From: Astropecten irregularis
Lineage: Eukaryota > Echinodermata > Asteroidea > Paxillosida > Astropectinidae
Assembly: GCA_963971285.1 (NCBI GenBank)
Contig: OZ020248.1
Location: 26,773,764-26,837,763 of the forward strand
Reading direction: 5' to 3'
DNA length: 64,000 bases
The position numbers and the translations under genes were made by a program. Positions 36,701-48,700 of the stretch are shown one piece after another. Position 1 is the first letter of the stretch. The number at the start of each line of letters is the position of its first letter. The notes below the pieces were generated by a model, which was given only the letters and a program-made list of their open reading frames with translations, searched no databases and was not told the DNA's origin.

Positions 36701-39700
36701 CATTAACTAGAAAGGACCGTTGTTTCTCATGGTAAATTCATGTTGCTGTGTCACATACTGAAAGAGTGCTTGCAAAGATATACGTCACTCGTTGTGGCGT
36801 GTGGTCGTTGCTAAGGGTAACAGTGCCAATTTAAATGCGAATGGATACCAGATGAATGATTGAGTGACTTATTCTCACGGTAGAATGTATCAGTGATGTG
36901 ACCCAGAGTGACAAGACACTGAACATACTTAATTGAATGCTCAGCCAGAATTATACTCACGGTGATTGAGAAAGAGCAAAAAAAACTCTTCAATTAGTTA
37001 CAAATGTGGGTTATTTTTAGAATCCTTATTTTTTTTTTAGTTGGGGGGGAAATGAGATCTTACGAAGGAAATTAGAAACGATTATGGTGGAAATGAATGA
37101 GAAATAAGTGCTGGTTGTGGGACGGTTGGAAAGTTTGCACTTTGCTAGTGACTCTGCTGTGATAATTGGAATTCTGTGTCACTGAAAAAAACCTTCGGAA
37201 AAGGTTTTTGAAGGTAATAGTGAATTTCTTTATTGTGTTCTGGCTTCTGAATAACTTTGTAAATTTGAAATGTGGACACCATATTTATATAATTTTGTAA
37301 TTCTCACAAACCTTGTACCTCTCAAGTTCACGTGAAATTTCGGAGATTGCTTTCTAATTTCCAGAAGTTTCTTTTCAGCCTATCAAATCAGACGGATGAT
37401 GTCGAGGATAAAAATGTTATTATCCGTTATCCATGATCTTTATTTCTAGGCTCTCATTTGTGTTCCTCTCTTTCATTTTGTCTTCTTTGAATAGTCTACG
37501 ATCCCCAGCAAGTCTTCAAGTGCAAAGGGACGTTCGTTGGCCATCAGGTAATTAATTCAAATCTTTGACTGTTCAAGAGGGGTATAAGACCTAGGTAGAA
37601 AGGTCTGATACCTGTAAGGTGTCGACATCAAGACACCAGGCATTGAATTTGTTTCTGAAAGGGGCAAGGCCACTTTTCCATTGCAAGAGGCACTTCCATT
37701 GGAAAATCATAATGTCTATGGAAACATTTGAAGAGGGCACCAAGGCCAAGAACCAGGGCAAAGAAAGCCATGGCGTCCGTGGCCTCCGTTAAATTGAAGG
37801 CATCAAGACACGTGAGGCAGGAAGGGGGGAGTTGATCATGGACTGCAATTTAAGAATCAGGGAGATATTTGAAACAAAATTCCCCAACCCCAATGTAGAA
37901 TGAGTGTTTTATACTCTTCTACACTCCTGTCCATTGCTGGATTATTAAGGATCAGTTCATTCAAATATCTCTGGGGCAAACTTCAAAGAGCTTTTTAAGC
38001 ACAAAAGTTGCTTAAGCATGCAAAGTCTTCCTTGATCAAATAGGATTGCCAACTAAATTTCCATGTGATGTTTACTGCTTCTGATTTGTATTTGGTCATT
38101 GTTTGCTGAGCATAACATTCGCAAGGAGTTTTGGCAGGCATACTGATTTTATTTACCAAGGTTTTTGGTGCTTCAGCAATTTTTTGTGCTTAAGCAGCTC
38201 TATGAAATTGGGCCGTGTTCTGTTCAAATAGTTATAGTGAAATACTTTGGCCTGAAGCTCTCTCACTCTCTGATCTGACATAAATGACGAATAGTAAGAG
38301 TACCAGGTGTTTAGGGATGACCTCTTTGATGACATATGTTTGATTGTTCCTTGAAGGGTCCTGTTTGGTGCCTGTGTGTGTATGGTGATTACCTCTTCAG
38401 TGGATCATCTGATAAGACAATCAAGGTATGGGACACCTGTACCAGCTACACTTGTCAGAAGACACTGGAGGGACATAACGGCATTGTGCTGGCTCTCTGC
38501 ACTCATGGGTAAGATATCAGCTAGTGTAGGCACAGTGGAACATACCAATCCAGGCTTATAGCTCCAGGGCGGGTTCTCAGAGACCTGATTTTTATCAGAT
38601 TTGTTGAAACTTGTTGGCTTTCTAATCATTTGAGTTCTGAACCTTCGAGATTTTTTGGGGGAACCTTCCTGAATCCTTCAAAATCCAATCCATCGTTGTA
38701 TCCCAGTGTCGAATAGACTTGACAAACTTGAGCCATTAAGCTTGAAATGAAGTTAAAGAGCCTGAGAGCTGCAGTTATGTCTTGACAAATCTTGCATTTG
38801 CTTTTAAAAGTAAATTGTTATTGAGCAATATGGGTTGGCCAGAGTTAAGAATAGAAAGATCTAAACTGAAGTTTTCATGTTTTTCTTCCTCTATAGAAAC
38901 CGTTTGTTCAGCGGCTCTGCGGACTGCACAGTAATCGTGAGTTGACAATTTCTGACGTTTTTGTGATTTTTATCCTATCGGGTTTTCTTTGTTTCTCCGC
39001 CCCTTTCCTTGTTTTCATCTCGATAGGAAGCTCTTATCCTAGAATCTATCCAGCTGAATATATCTTCTGAACTCTCCTCCTCAGAAAATAGTTGAACAAA
39101 AATACTCGGAGGAAAACTTAGTCAACTTTAATAGTTCACTCGGTTTGTGAATTGAAATGATAGGTATGAACCTTTTAGACTCGGCCCACATAAGGTAGGA
39201 AGAACGTTTACATGAGTGCAGGTTGTCAATGTGTATTTTCTTGCGTTTTTTTTTTTTAAGGTTTGGAACATTGACACACTTGAACAAGAGAAGACCATTC
39301 AGGCTCATGAGAATCCCGTCTGTACCTTGGTTGCCGCTAACAACATGCTCTTCAGCGGCTCACTGAAAGTCATCAAGGTAAGAGTCTTATTTAGGCCTGT
39401 TGTGGTGTCTCACCATTTTTAAGTTTGGTTGTAGATTGGGGCTCAGATTTACAGAACTGGAATGAAAGTGGCAATTTGTTTTATGCTCAGCAATATTTCT
39501 GCGGAGATCCGGGCACAAGCAATGTTTGTTACGTGGGATTTGGGTTACCGGTCTTTGCTAAGCAGAAGTGCTATTAAGAAACTGTGAAATTGTGCCCTGC
39601 TGAGAACAGGAAAGTGTTGCTCACTAAGAGTTGGTTACCAGTCGAGGCTTCATTTGCTGTACATGTACATTACTTATAGCTGGTTCCCTGATTATTTCTG

Positions 39701-42700
39701 CTTAAAGAATTTGCAAGGGATATTTTCCGCTAAGAAGCTGCATGATATTGGTCTGTGCAGCTGTTCTCACTGCAGGTAACGATTGTTTATATTTTATGAC
39801 ATTTGTGGCCCTCTAGTGGCTAAGAACCGGTAGTTCATGCTCTGCCAAGTTCCTGTTTCTGTGAAAAGACCGTTGGATAGATTGATGAGGGTCGTGCACT
39901 GCAGTGACTAACGTCCCTGAATAATGGCCGTCATTGCCAGTAATGGATCAAAGCATGTTTGTCGCTTTCTATCTGGTTTTCTAGAGACATTCTTCATTCA
40001 TGGATTTCCTTCCTCAGGAAGGGGACACCTAGGTCTTGGGTGTTGGTGGCAGTGGTGGGATTCAGGCCAAATGACCGATGGGATGACCGATGCGCATCCA
40101 TCCATTCTCAAGCTGTTTTGCCAGCTTCTCTGTAACTCGTACTTTTACTGCAAATTCATCTTCTGATTCCCGATGAATATATTTGTTTGTTCCCTTTCGC
40201 TGTATTCTTGAAATCCCCACTGACAAAGCTATTTTGGGGGACTTTCTTAAAAAGAAGAGAGTAAAAACCGATGACTTTCAGAATTTAGATGACTGACAGG
40301 GAGGCGGTGGTATCCGTATGCCTTCCCCTCGACATCACTCCAAGACACATCAGAACTGACAGTGCTTCCAGTAATTGCCACTGACAGTTCAGGGTCATGA
40401 GGTCAGATTGGGAGATACTGCCGAGTTTATGGGAATTAAGTAAACTTCTTAATGTATGCAGAAGCTTGTGTGCTGCTGCCTTTGCCTTGGGACTGGTCCT
40501 CTGCATGCACAGTGTGGCACTCTTAGTTTTGTTCGAAGAGAATCAGAAACTTTGAAGAAGAGTCGTCAGCATTTGGTCTGCAGGTGTTGCTGGGGGTACA
40601 CACAACCCTGCCTAAGAGCAGAAGTCAGATTTTTCAATCCGGGTCTAGATCTAAATCAAATTATGGGAGCTTGCAATACCCTGGGTTGCCTCTCTCTAGG
40701 TTAGGATTCTTAGGAAGAAGTGTGAAATGATTGCTGGGTTTGAAAGGGAGATGAAACGGCCCGGGGTATCACCAGGTGTAAGCTTCATGGTTCGCCACTT
40801 AAGTGTGAAAAGACCTATTTTAATGTGTCTCGGCAGGGCGCTGCGGTGAATATTATCGGGCGTGGTGGAGTTAAGTTGAAGGACATGTAGGACGGACGTA
40901 TGCTGGTTTAATTGAAACCACATGCTGCGAACAGTTTCATCAAGATAACAGGTTATAGCTCTCATCTTTCCCTGAGTTATGACTGTCCCCAGATATCAAT
41001 CATTATGCAATAACCCTGACCTGAAATCAGTGTGAAAACAAGAAAAATGTTTTCATTTTTTTTTCTCGGCCGTTGGTGTGTGGGGATGTGAGATAAACTC
41101 ACCTTGACTCAAGTTGCCAAGTGTCGTTAGTCTGGATGAGATGGAAGGGTAGGTTGACAGTGTACTGACGACTGGCCATCACTAGGTCATCAATGGTTAT
41201 TAGCTCTCAGCCACGGTTTAATCAGTCGGAGCAGGGACCTAGAGTGAGGAATATCCTTCATGAAATCCACGTCTTCCTGGCAGGGATTTCGTCATCAAGT
41301 AACTCCCCCTACCTTAAACCAAACACTATCTCTCATATGATTGGCTAAACCTATTCAGAGTCATGCATATTCATATGACCTCATGCATATGTAGATGACC
41401 TTTCACCATGTGAATCAGAGTAGACTCAAGATTCAGGAAAACTACAGTGCTCAGAAGATGGATGCATACATATAGATCAAAGATGGAATCAAATACAATG
41501 TACTGGATTTGATATGTTGCCCTTGGTTGGGTTCGAACTTGGGTAACTTGAGATGAGATTTCAAAGTCTTGTGCCTTTACTAGCTGTCTTTAGGTACCAC
41601 CTGCCCCACGATGTCTCACCCCTTGCACAAATCCAAGTGAACATTGGAATTGAGTTCCTGCTGTCAAGTCTATTTCCCTCTTTGAGTCATGCGTGTAGAA
41701 TTTCACTTATCCAGGATAGGGCAGATAAAAGAATTATCTGAGAAAGGGCCCAATCGATACAGAACAAAGAACGGCAAGATTTCTATGATGATAAGAAATT
41801 CATTTGCTCAGCTTTTAGTGGGATTACATTTGCTCTTTTATAACTTGGAGAGTAACCACATTCACTTTCTGTCATAAAGTAAACCTGGGGCCGATTTCAC
41901 TAACGCTTTGCGATCATCGTAAAGCCCAAATCCATCGCTAAACAGAAAATCGATCGCTACTTTGCATAGCAATTTCCCGTTTAGCGATGAATTTGGGCTT
42001 TACGATTATCGCAAAGCGTTAGTGAAATCGGCCCCTGGCCTGCCGAAGAGCCAAGGCAATCTGGCAGAAATGATCACATTTCCTAAGCCATTGCTGAAAA
42101 CGGGAACCCCCTCTTTCTATTGCTTGGCTGTCTGCCAGTAAATAAGGCCGTGTCCGAAACGGGCTCTAGAGCTACGGCTAGGTCTATTGTCTAGGTGTCT
42201 CTGCATATTTCCAATGGAGTAAAGACCTAGACCTAGCTCTAGTCAACAGATTTGGATGCTGCCTAAGTTTGGTTTGGTCGGTTTGTCGAAGTTTGGAGAG
42301 TAGGGACGCCGGACGCAGAATAGGAAACATGACCAGCAAATCTGACCTGCTTTGAGTGCTAGGTACATTCAAGACTCCTGACCAAGAGAGGGTCAGAGGG
42401 GTCGGGACTTGAGGCATTGATGAGAGGCATTTTAGGAAGGAGCATGAGGGAGGTAAGGGGTAAGGAGGGAGAGGGGTGGGGGTTGTCAATCCGTTTAAGA
42501 TTTGATGGATTGCCGGCACCTGTTTCTTGTTTCCACCTGTCAAAGCAATCAGTCTATCCCCTAACTGATCCCACTCAAAGAATAGCACTCAGCCTCGGAA
42601 AATGTCAGATTGATCGGTCCGACTCTCCCCCCTCCCCTACACCCTCCTTATTTTTTCAATTTTGCCCTCGTGTGTGTCCGTTCGGCTCAGAGGAATTCCC

Positions 42701-45700
42701 TCCAGGATAGAATGATTAAAATACAAAGCTCGGAACTTTGCGAGGACAATGCGGTTTCGAGATAGTGTTTTAGTTTTGAATGTTTCTAAGAGTTTCTTAT
42801 TAACCGAAGCCATCCCTGTAACGAGCCCATAGGGTGAATGTGTGGGAGCCTCATGGCATGGCATGTACTGATAAATATGTCATACCCTTAGGCTAATATA
42901 TATCTTCAACCTTTCAAACCCTGACAAACATGCATCTCATTCCGTTGGGAACTTTTCTTTCTAGTAACAGCTTGAAACACTCTAGCAGTCAATTTCGTTT
43001 CTTTCTTTTGGCGTGGAGGGCTTTTGATGTCTTCATTGTCAACTTTTTTTTTCATTTTTGTGAAATACAGAACAGAAGGTTTGGGCACTTTGTATTGTCA
43101 GTTGTAATAGTTAAGAAATGTGGTCATATATTATGAAATGAACTTTGTAATTTGAAGAAAACTTCAATGATCTGTCAAAATGTTAGAATGTAAATCCGAA
43201 GCCTATTAAACAAAAATAAAAAAGACAGAACAAGCTGATAGCTGATCTCCAAAAGAATTAGTAATAGTAAAATGAACACAAGATAACTTTGCATTGCAAT
43301 GTCATCGGTTACCAGCCAAGAATTCCATGTAATATACATTGGTCACGACCGGTTCGCAGCTGCTATATTTCGCAAACCACCGCATGAAAACGGGCGCAGG
43401 AAACACGTCTAAGTAATTCTGGATCTGATGGAATTTCTGTCACCGCGCACGGTATCCGCACGAATTACTTCTGTCTTATAGGATGTTATTGATCAAAAGG
43501 CCGTGATTAATTCTTCCGCCTGACGTCCAGGCCTGAGACTTGGAGCCTGTGAGTCTCCGTGACAGAGTACAAGGTATAGAGGTCTCTGTTACCCCCTTCA
43601 GTCCTCCTCGTAACATCCAGCAATCCTGTGATTGCATGTTTGATGGGCTTGGGTAATATCATTAGACAGGCTGTCACATAAATCTCCGCGGGGGATACTG
43701 TAAATCATCCACGAGACAAAGGGAATTAGAGGTGCGGTGACAATCGCCGAGTTTCTGCGAGTCAAGGTTGATCAATAAGACACAAATGTTGTTGTGAAGA
43801 CGTGCCTTTAAAGGTACTATCATACTTTGGTAGCATATCGAAACAGAAATCTCCACAGATTTACCTATACAGGGTATAAAGATGGTGATGGTAGAAACAT
43901 ATCGTTAAAATTGTTCTGCCAGAAATGCTGTATTTATCCAGAAATAGAGAAAAACCAATGACCAACAAATAATTTAGATCTTTTAAAGATCAAAAATAAA
44001 GTGAACAGATATACAAAAAAAAATTATGGGCGGTTTTCACTGTTTTCTAAAAAAATGGGCACCATATGGGACTGAACATTTCACAGATGACTGTTCAATA
44101 CTGTATCTTCCTTGATAATTTTGCCCATGTATCTGCATTTCTTTGACAAAAACCAAAGTATGATATTACCTTTAAGGATTCTCATGGTGAACATAATGGG
44201 GTTATTCCTGAAAGTTCAAGCCTGATTGAGAGAGCTTTCAGTGAACCTCCTGACCTTACTACATCCTGGTTATGCAAATCAGCACAAACACTGTTGTAGG
44301 AACTTTGCCATGACTGAGGAAAATCCACAAATTGGAATCGGTGTGGGATGCTTCATAAATGCTTGAGAAAAATGGGAGAGCAGGGGTCGATTTCACCAAA
44401 CTCATTGTAACTTTCTGTTTCTGTTAATCGTTTAGAACTTATGATGCATTGCAGCCCAACGTAAAAGTCGTAGCATGCGATGGGTTATTTTTTGTATCTC
44501 AAGGTATGATTGATGGTTCATGGATAGGGCTTCGTGAAATCGAGTCAACCCCAGCACTCAAAACTGAACACAGAATGAAAGTATGGCACTGTAACGCACT
44601 GGACAATGCGGTTCAGGATAAATACTTGGAAGAATCAGTTGGCGGAAGTGTGCTTTACATGTATGAAGTGAAGATTATACATGTACATGCTCCCGATCTT
44701 AGCTTTCAATCAAGAGTGTCTCAATAGTGTTGCTAGTGTTCAGGTGTGGTCAGGTAGATGTTATTGTAATGAGACTTTGATCAAACTCTTATTGGAGATG
44801 GGAATATTTCTGCATTTTTCCTCGTTGAAGTGACATCATGGCATCATTTTGGGAGTTGGCATTGGCATCGGGTCTAGGTGCTTGATCAATGGAAGCGTTT
44901 TGGTGGGTGGTGTTAAGGCTTGGTGAATGACGTGGGTGTGCAACACGTGTGCATTCATTCTCACTCTTTCACATGCACATTATGACATAGAATACACGAC
45001 TGTGCAGTTTGTTATCAAATTGACGTCATTGCAAGTAGTCTATTGCCAAGTTTTGTCAAATTACACAACAGCTTCCTATAAATGTTTGCAACAATTAGGT
45101 CCACCATCGTCAGAGTGGACGTCCTAATCCATGCACTCACTGGGAGTGTTGTCAGGGGAAGACACAGGATGTGACCTAGTTTTCCTGTTACTGTGCTTTT
45201 TAGAGAAAAGCCTATTCATGAAGTGACATTGAATAGCTTGACACCCTTCAATCAGCCCGGTACGCCTAGATGGGTGCTTGTGGAGCACCCGAAGGGATGC
45301 TGTTAGGGGTGCAGAGAGGATTTACTGAAAAACATCCGTCTGTCTCTTCCTGTCTTTCAAACCCGTTCTTCCCCCTGGGTATCATATCAGAGGATGAATG
45401 ACTGCGGATAAACCTCACTCTTTCTCGAAACTCTTCTCCAGTGGCTCAAACTGAGAGATATGAAAGTTGTGACTTGTCTTATTTTGGTGAATTCTCGTTA
45501 GCGTGAGGAATAAAGTCTGTTTGATGGATATTCAGAGTTAGCTTAGGATATTGCTCGGGAGGATTTATCACTCTGTGTTCACATTGTGACGGCCGCCATC
45601 TGTCATAACTGGGTTTGATACTTTCTTGCGTTTATCTTGAGCAGTGTAACAGTCTGAAGTTCCTTTGAATCTAAAACGTCAAGGTTTGGACGTTGGTTCT

Positions 45701-48700
45701 TAATTAATCTTCTAAACACAGTTGAGTTGATGGTTCCACGATAAAACTTGCTTAATATTGAACTTCATCCTTTAATAGTAACAAGAATGCTTACTCTCTG
45801 CTTACGATTCAGTTCGATCTTTTAAAAGGTTGGCTGTTTGTGAATTAGGTCAGGTCTTGTTGCGGACTCACTATGCCTTTGGCAGTTTAGTACAGTTTAG
45901 TGCTGTTTAGTGGAGTTTAGTCTGTCCCTGTTAGCAGTAGACTCGGCAGTTTTGTGCTCAGCTCTGGCTGAATCATGCCTTGTGTTTTGTGACGCTACAC
46001 TAAAGCTGTCCATTGAATCCTCTTAACCTCCCTCCCACTACCCTCTCTCATGCCCCGTCCCTCCCCCGTCACTCCTCTCTCATTTAAGTTCACAGTTCCT
46101 AATCCTTGAACATTTTTTACAGTTCTTGTTGAAATCCGATCCCCACAATAAATCCTTTCACACGTTCTCTGCCCCCTCATCCCGTAAAAGTCCAATCTCG
46201 ACATCGAGGCTAAATCAGGGTCAGGATTCTAATTCCAGTATTGCAATGTACTTTTGAAGTTAAATTACGGAGTCACGTTCACCTTCATTGCGACTGTAGC
46301 ACATGAGATAAAGACTGAATTCCCTGCAAGACACGATAGGAGGCTTTCTAGCAATCAGTGGGAGTTTCTTGAGTTGTACTATTAATTAGTCAATTGGGAA
46401 GATGTTCCAGGGTATTCCAGTCTTTTCTGTCGAGATAAAAACCTGGGGCAAGTTCGTATCCATCAACGACAGGATGTACAAAGTGTAGCGGGTAATTAAC
46501 GCTGCGGTTTGCCCGAGCTAGTGTTGGCACAGTAACCTGGATGTCATGTGAACAAAGATGATGAATCATGGTGCATGATATATGAGGCACATATCTTGAG
46601 GCTCTCTCTGTATGTGGGTCAGTCTCATGCAGTTTCAGCTATTAACTGTTCTATAGAAATGTTCAGCTGAAATGTAGGTTACCGGTCAAACTTTCCTGCA
46701 ATTCATATTGCCTGTGGTTGGTACTCTGCTGCCTCTGGTGTGTTTAACATTGCAACTCCTTGAAATTGAATCATGATCAATGGTGTTCTATATATCATAG
46801 AGCTAGTACTTCACTCTATGCATATAGTAATGTAGCTTAATGTAGCTTATTGTAGCCATATGAAAGAATTCATCATGTGCTTAATACCAATAACAAATTT
46901 CTTTTGATAAATGTCATACCATGCTGTTAAACGCATCAAACGAACATTTGGTTGGTAACCCTGTTCGATCAAGGAAGACTTTCTTGCTTAAGCAAATGTT
47001 GTACTTAAGCAGCTCTATGAAATTGGCCCCACTGAGATGTTGCTGTTGTTTTGTGCAGCTAGTACCGTATTAGATCATGCATAAACAGCGCCCTCTACAG
47101 TCAACTAGTTTTCTGTTATTGCCTAAAAGTTCCTTCTAATAAAACCACACAGAGCATTGCTTAATTTCCAAGTTTTTTCAAAGATGACATTTTTTTCTCA
47201 TTTTTCTCTTCTTCTCCTGGTTGCCATGGTTACAGGTATGGGATGTACACTCGCACGAGCTGAAGAGGGAACTAACAGGATTGAACCATTGGGTCAGAGC
47301 ACTGGTTGCTAATGGCAACTACCTGTACAGTGGCTCCTATCAGACCATTAAGGTGAGTATGCATGGACGGTTTTCTTCTTTGTATTCTTTTTTTTAAAAG
47401 CAATTTCATTTTGCTTCCATTTTTCGTGGTCGGTTTAGCTTCAAGAAGCTTTAATTATGTCTACAAAAGAAATTGATTGATAGGCAGTATCTCATAAAAT
47501 TGCAGGTAAAAGAAGACATTTTGGCTTTCAAGTCAAAATCTAGAGTTTGTTGTTATCCTTGAAGCATATTGGAATGATTTCATGCCGTTCTCTCTCCTGA
47601 GGAGATTGCATTCATCTCAGTTTGTTGCCAGTTGTTTGTATTTTTTTCTGTAATTTATTGGACATTAAGGCAGGGGGTAAAAATCCAAATTCATTATTTC
47701 CAGGAAATACACGGGCTCCACGGCGAATTATCTAGAATGGCGTAATGACCCTAGAAAGGTCCCGAGCTTGCTACCTAGCTCTGCTAACTTTCAAATCTAT
47801 GAGTAAGATTGATGATTGAAATGACACAATAACACCACAAAATGAGCCGGGCGTTGGAACAACAAAACGCAGCTCGTTCACCTGAAGGCGCTGCTCGCTG
47901 ATAGATCTCTCATCCGTTACCATGACTAATTCACCACGGCAACATCCAGTCTCTGATTCCTGTCGTCACGGCGATTATGCCCAGGCAAATTAAGGAGAGG
48001 ATACCGTGGAGCACCAATTGTTTTTCCATTCAGCGCAAATAATGGTCTGCGTCTGACACGTCGGTTGTTTTGAGAGGAGAGGGGGGCTTTCCGCCAGCCG
48101 GGCGCTGATCGGAGCTCTCCCCCTCCTTCTTGGACTCTCTCAGGTGTAGGAGCTAATGCCAACATTAGGATGCATCAATTCCTGCACAGCACCTGCCTAT
48201 GATCTCACAACATCCCGCTTCTGACACCGTTGGGAAGGAGGTGACAAAGCCACAGCTATTGCTGGCTCATTGTTGTGCCGGCGCACGGCGTCTAATCACA
48301 GCAGATCCTCACTGCTGGTTCTTTTTTTTCTTCCTGCCAGTTTTCATTAAGATTCGAGCTAGCTGCAAGTGAAACTGGCAGCGTTGTTTTTCAAGGCACA
48401 AGGGCCATGACATGTGCCATTTAAGTGGCAGGATTATAATTCTAAAAGGGATACTTGCATGAAAGAGGAGGACTTAAAAACTGACTCACAAAATCTATAT
48501 TCAGACATATTCAGTATATGATATACATGATTCATCTATGTGTTTTTCTCATTGTCTGAGATATTAAACATTGAATCCAATACTCTTGAATGAGCATCCA
48601 TTAAACAGGTAAAACAAACTTTTTGGTAAACATCATTTGGGGTTATATGGCTTCTGACTGGCACCCTGGGCAAAGATAGTTGACTATAGGGAGGTCCCAT

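Larger units (their letters stand above)
31399..37494 (+). other. Intron 8 (phase 1, 6.1 kb)
   Basis: Contains an inverted partner repeat at 31601-31717, a 315-bp foldback at 33111-33425, paired MITEs at 33528-33688 and 33909-34101, and a foldback at 34823-34940. A 93-codon plus-strand frame at 35858-36139 is unlike any protein I know. Confidence 0.85.
37548..38356 (+). other. Intron 9 (phase 0, 0.8 kb)
   Basis: Two repeat insertions fill most of it: 37637-37800, flanked by 11-bp direct repeats, and a MITE at 37973-38214. Confidence 0.85.
39378..47235 (+). other. Intron 12 (phase 0, 7.9 kb)
   Basis: Contains a foldback at 41887-42035, an inverted partner repeat at 42146-42263, a 368-bp TIR element at 43808-44175, a MITE at 44383-44552 and a partial MITE at 46948-47030. 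A 134-codon minus-strand frame at 42184-42588 is Pro/Leu/Ser-rich and overlaps the repeat, so I regard it as chance. Confidence 0.85.

Noticed and set aside
42184..42588. 134-codon minus-strand frame in intron 12
   Set aside because: Low-complexity Pro/Leu/Ser content, overlaps an interspersed repeat, no splice sites or homologue recognised.
44449..44727. 92-codon plus-strand frame in intron 12
   Set aside because: Begins inside a MITE (44383-44552) and has no known homologue.
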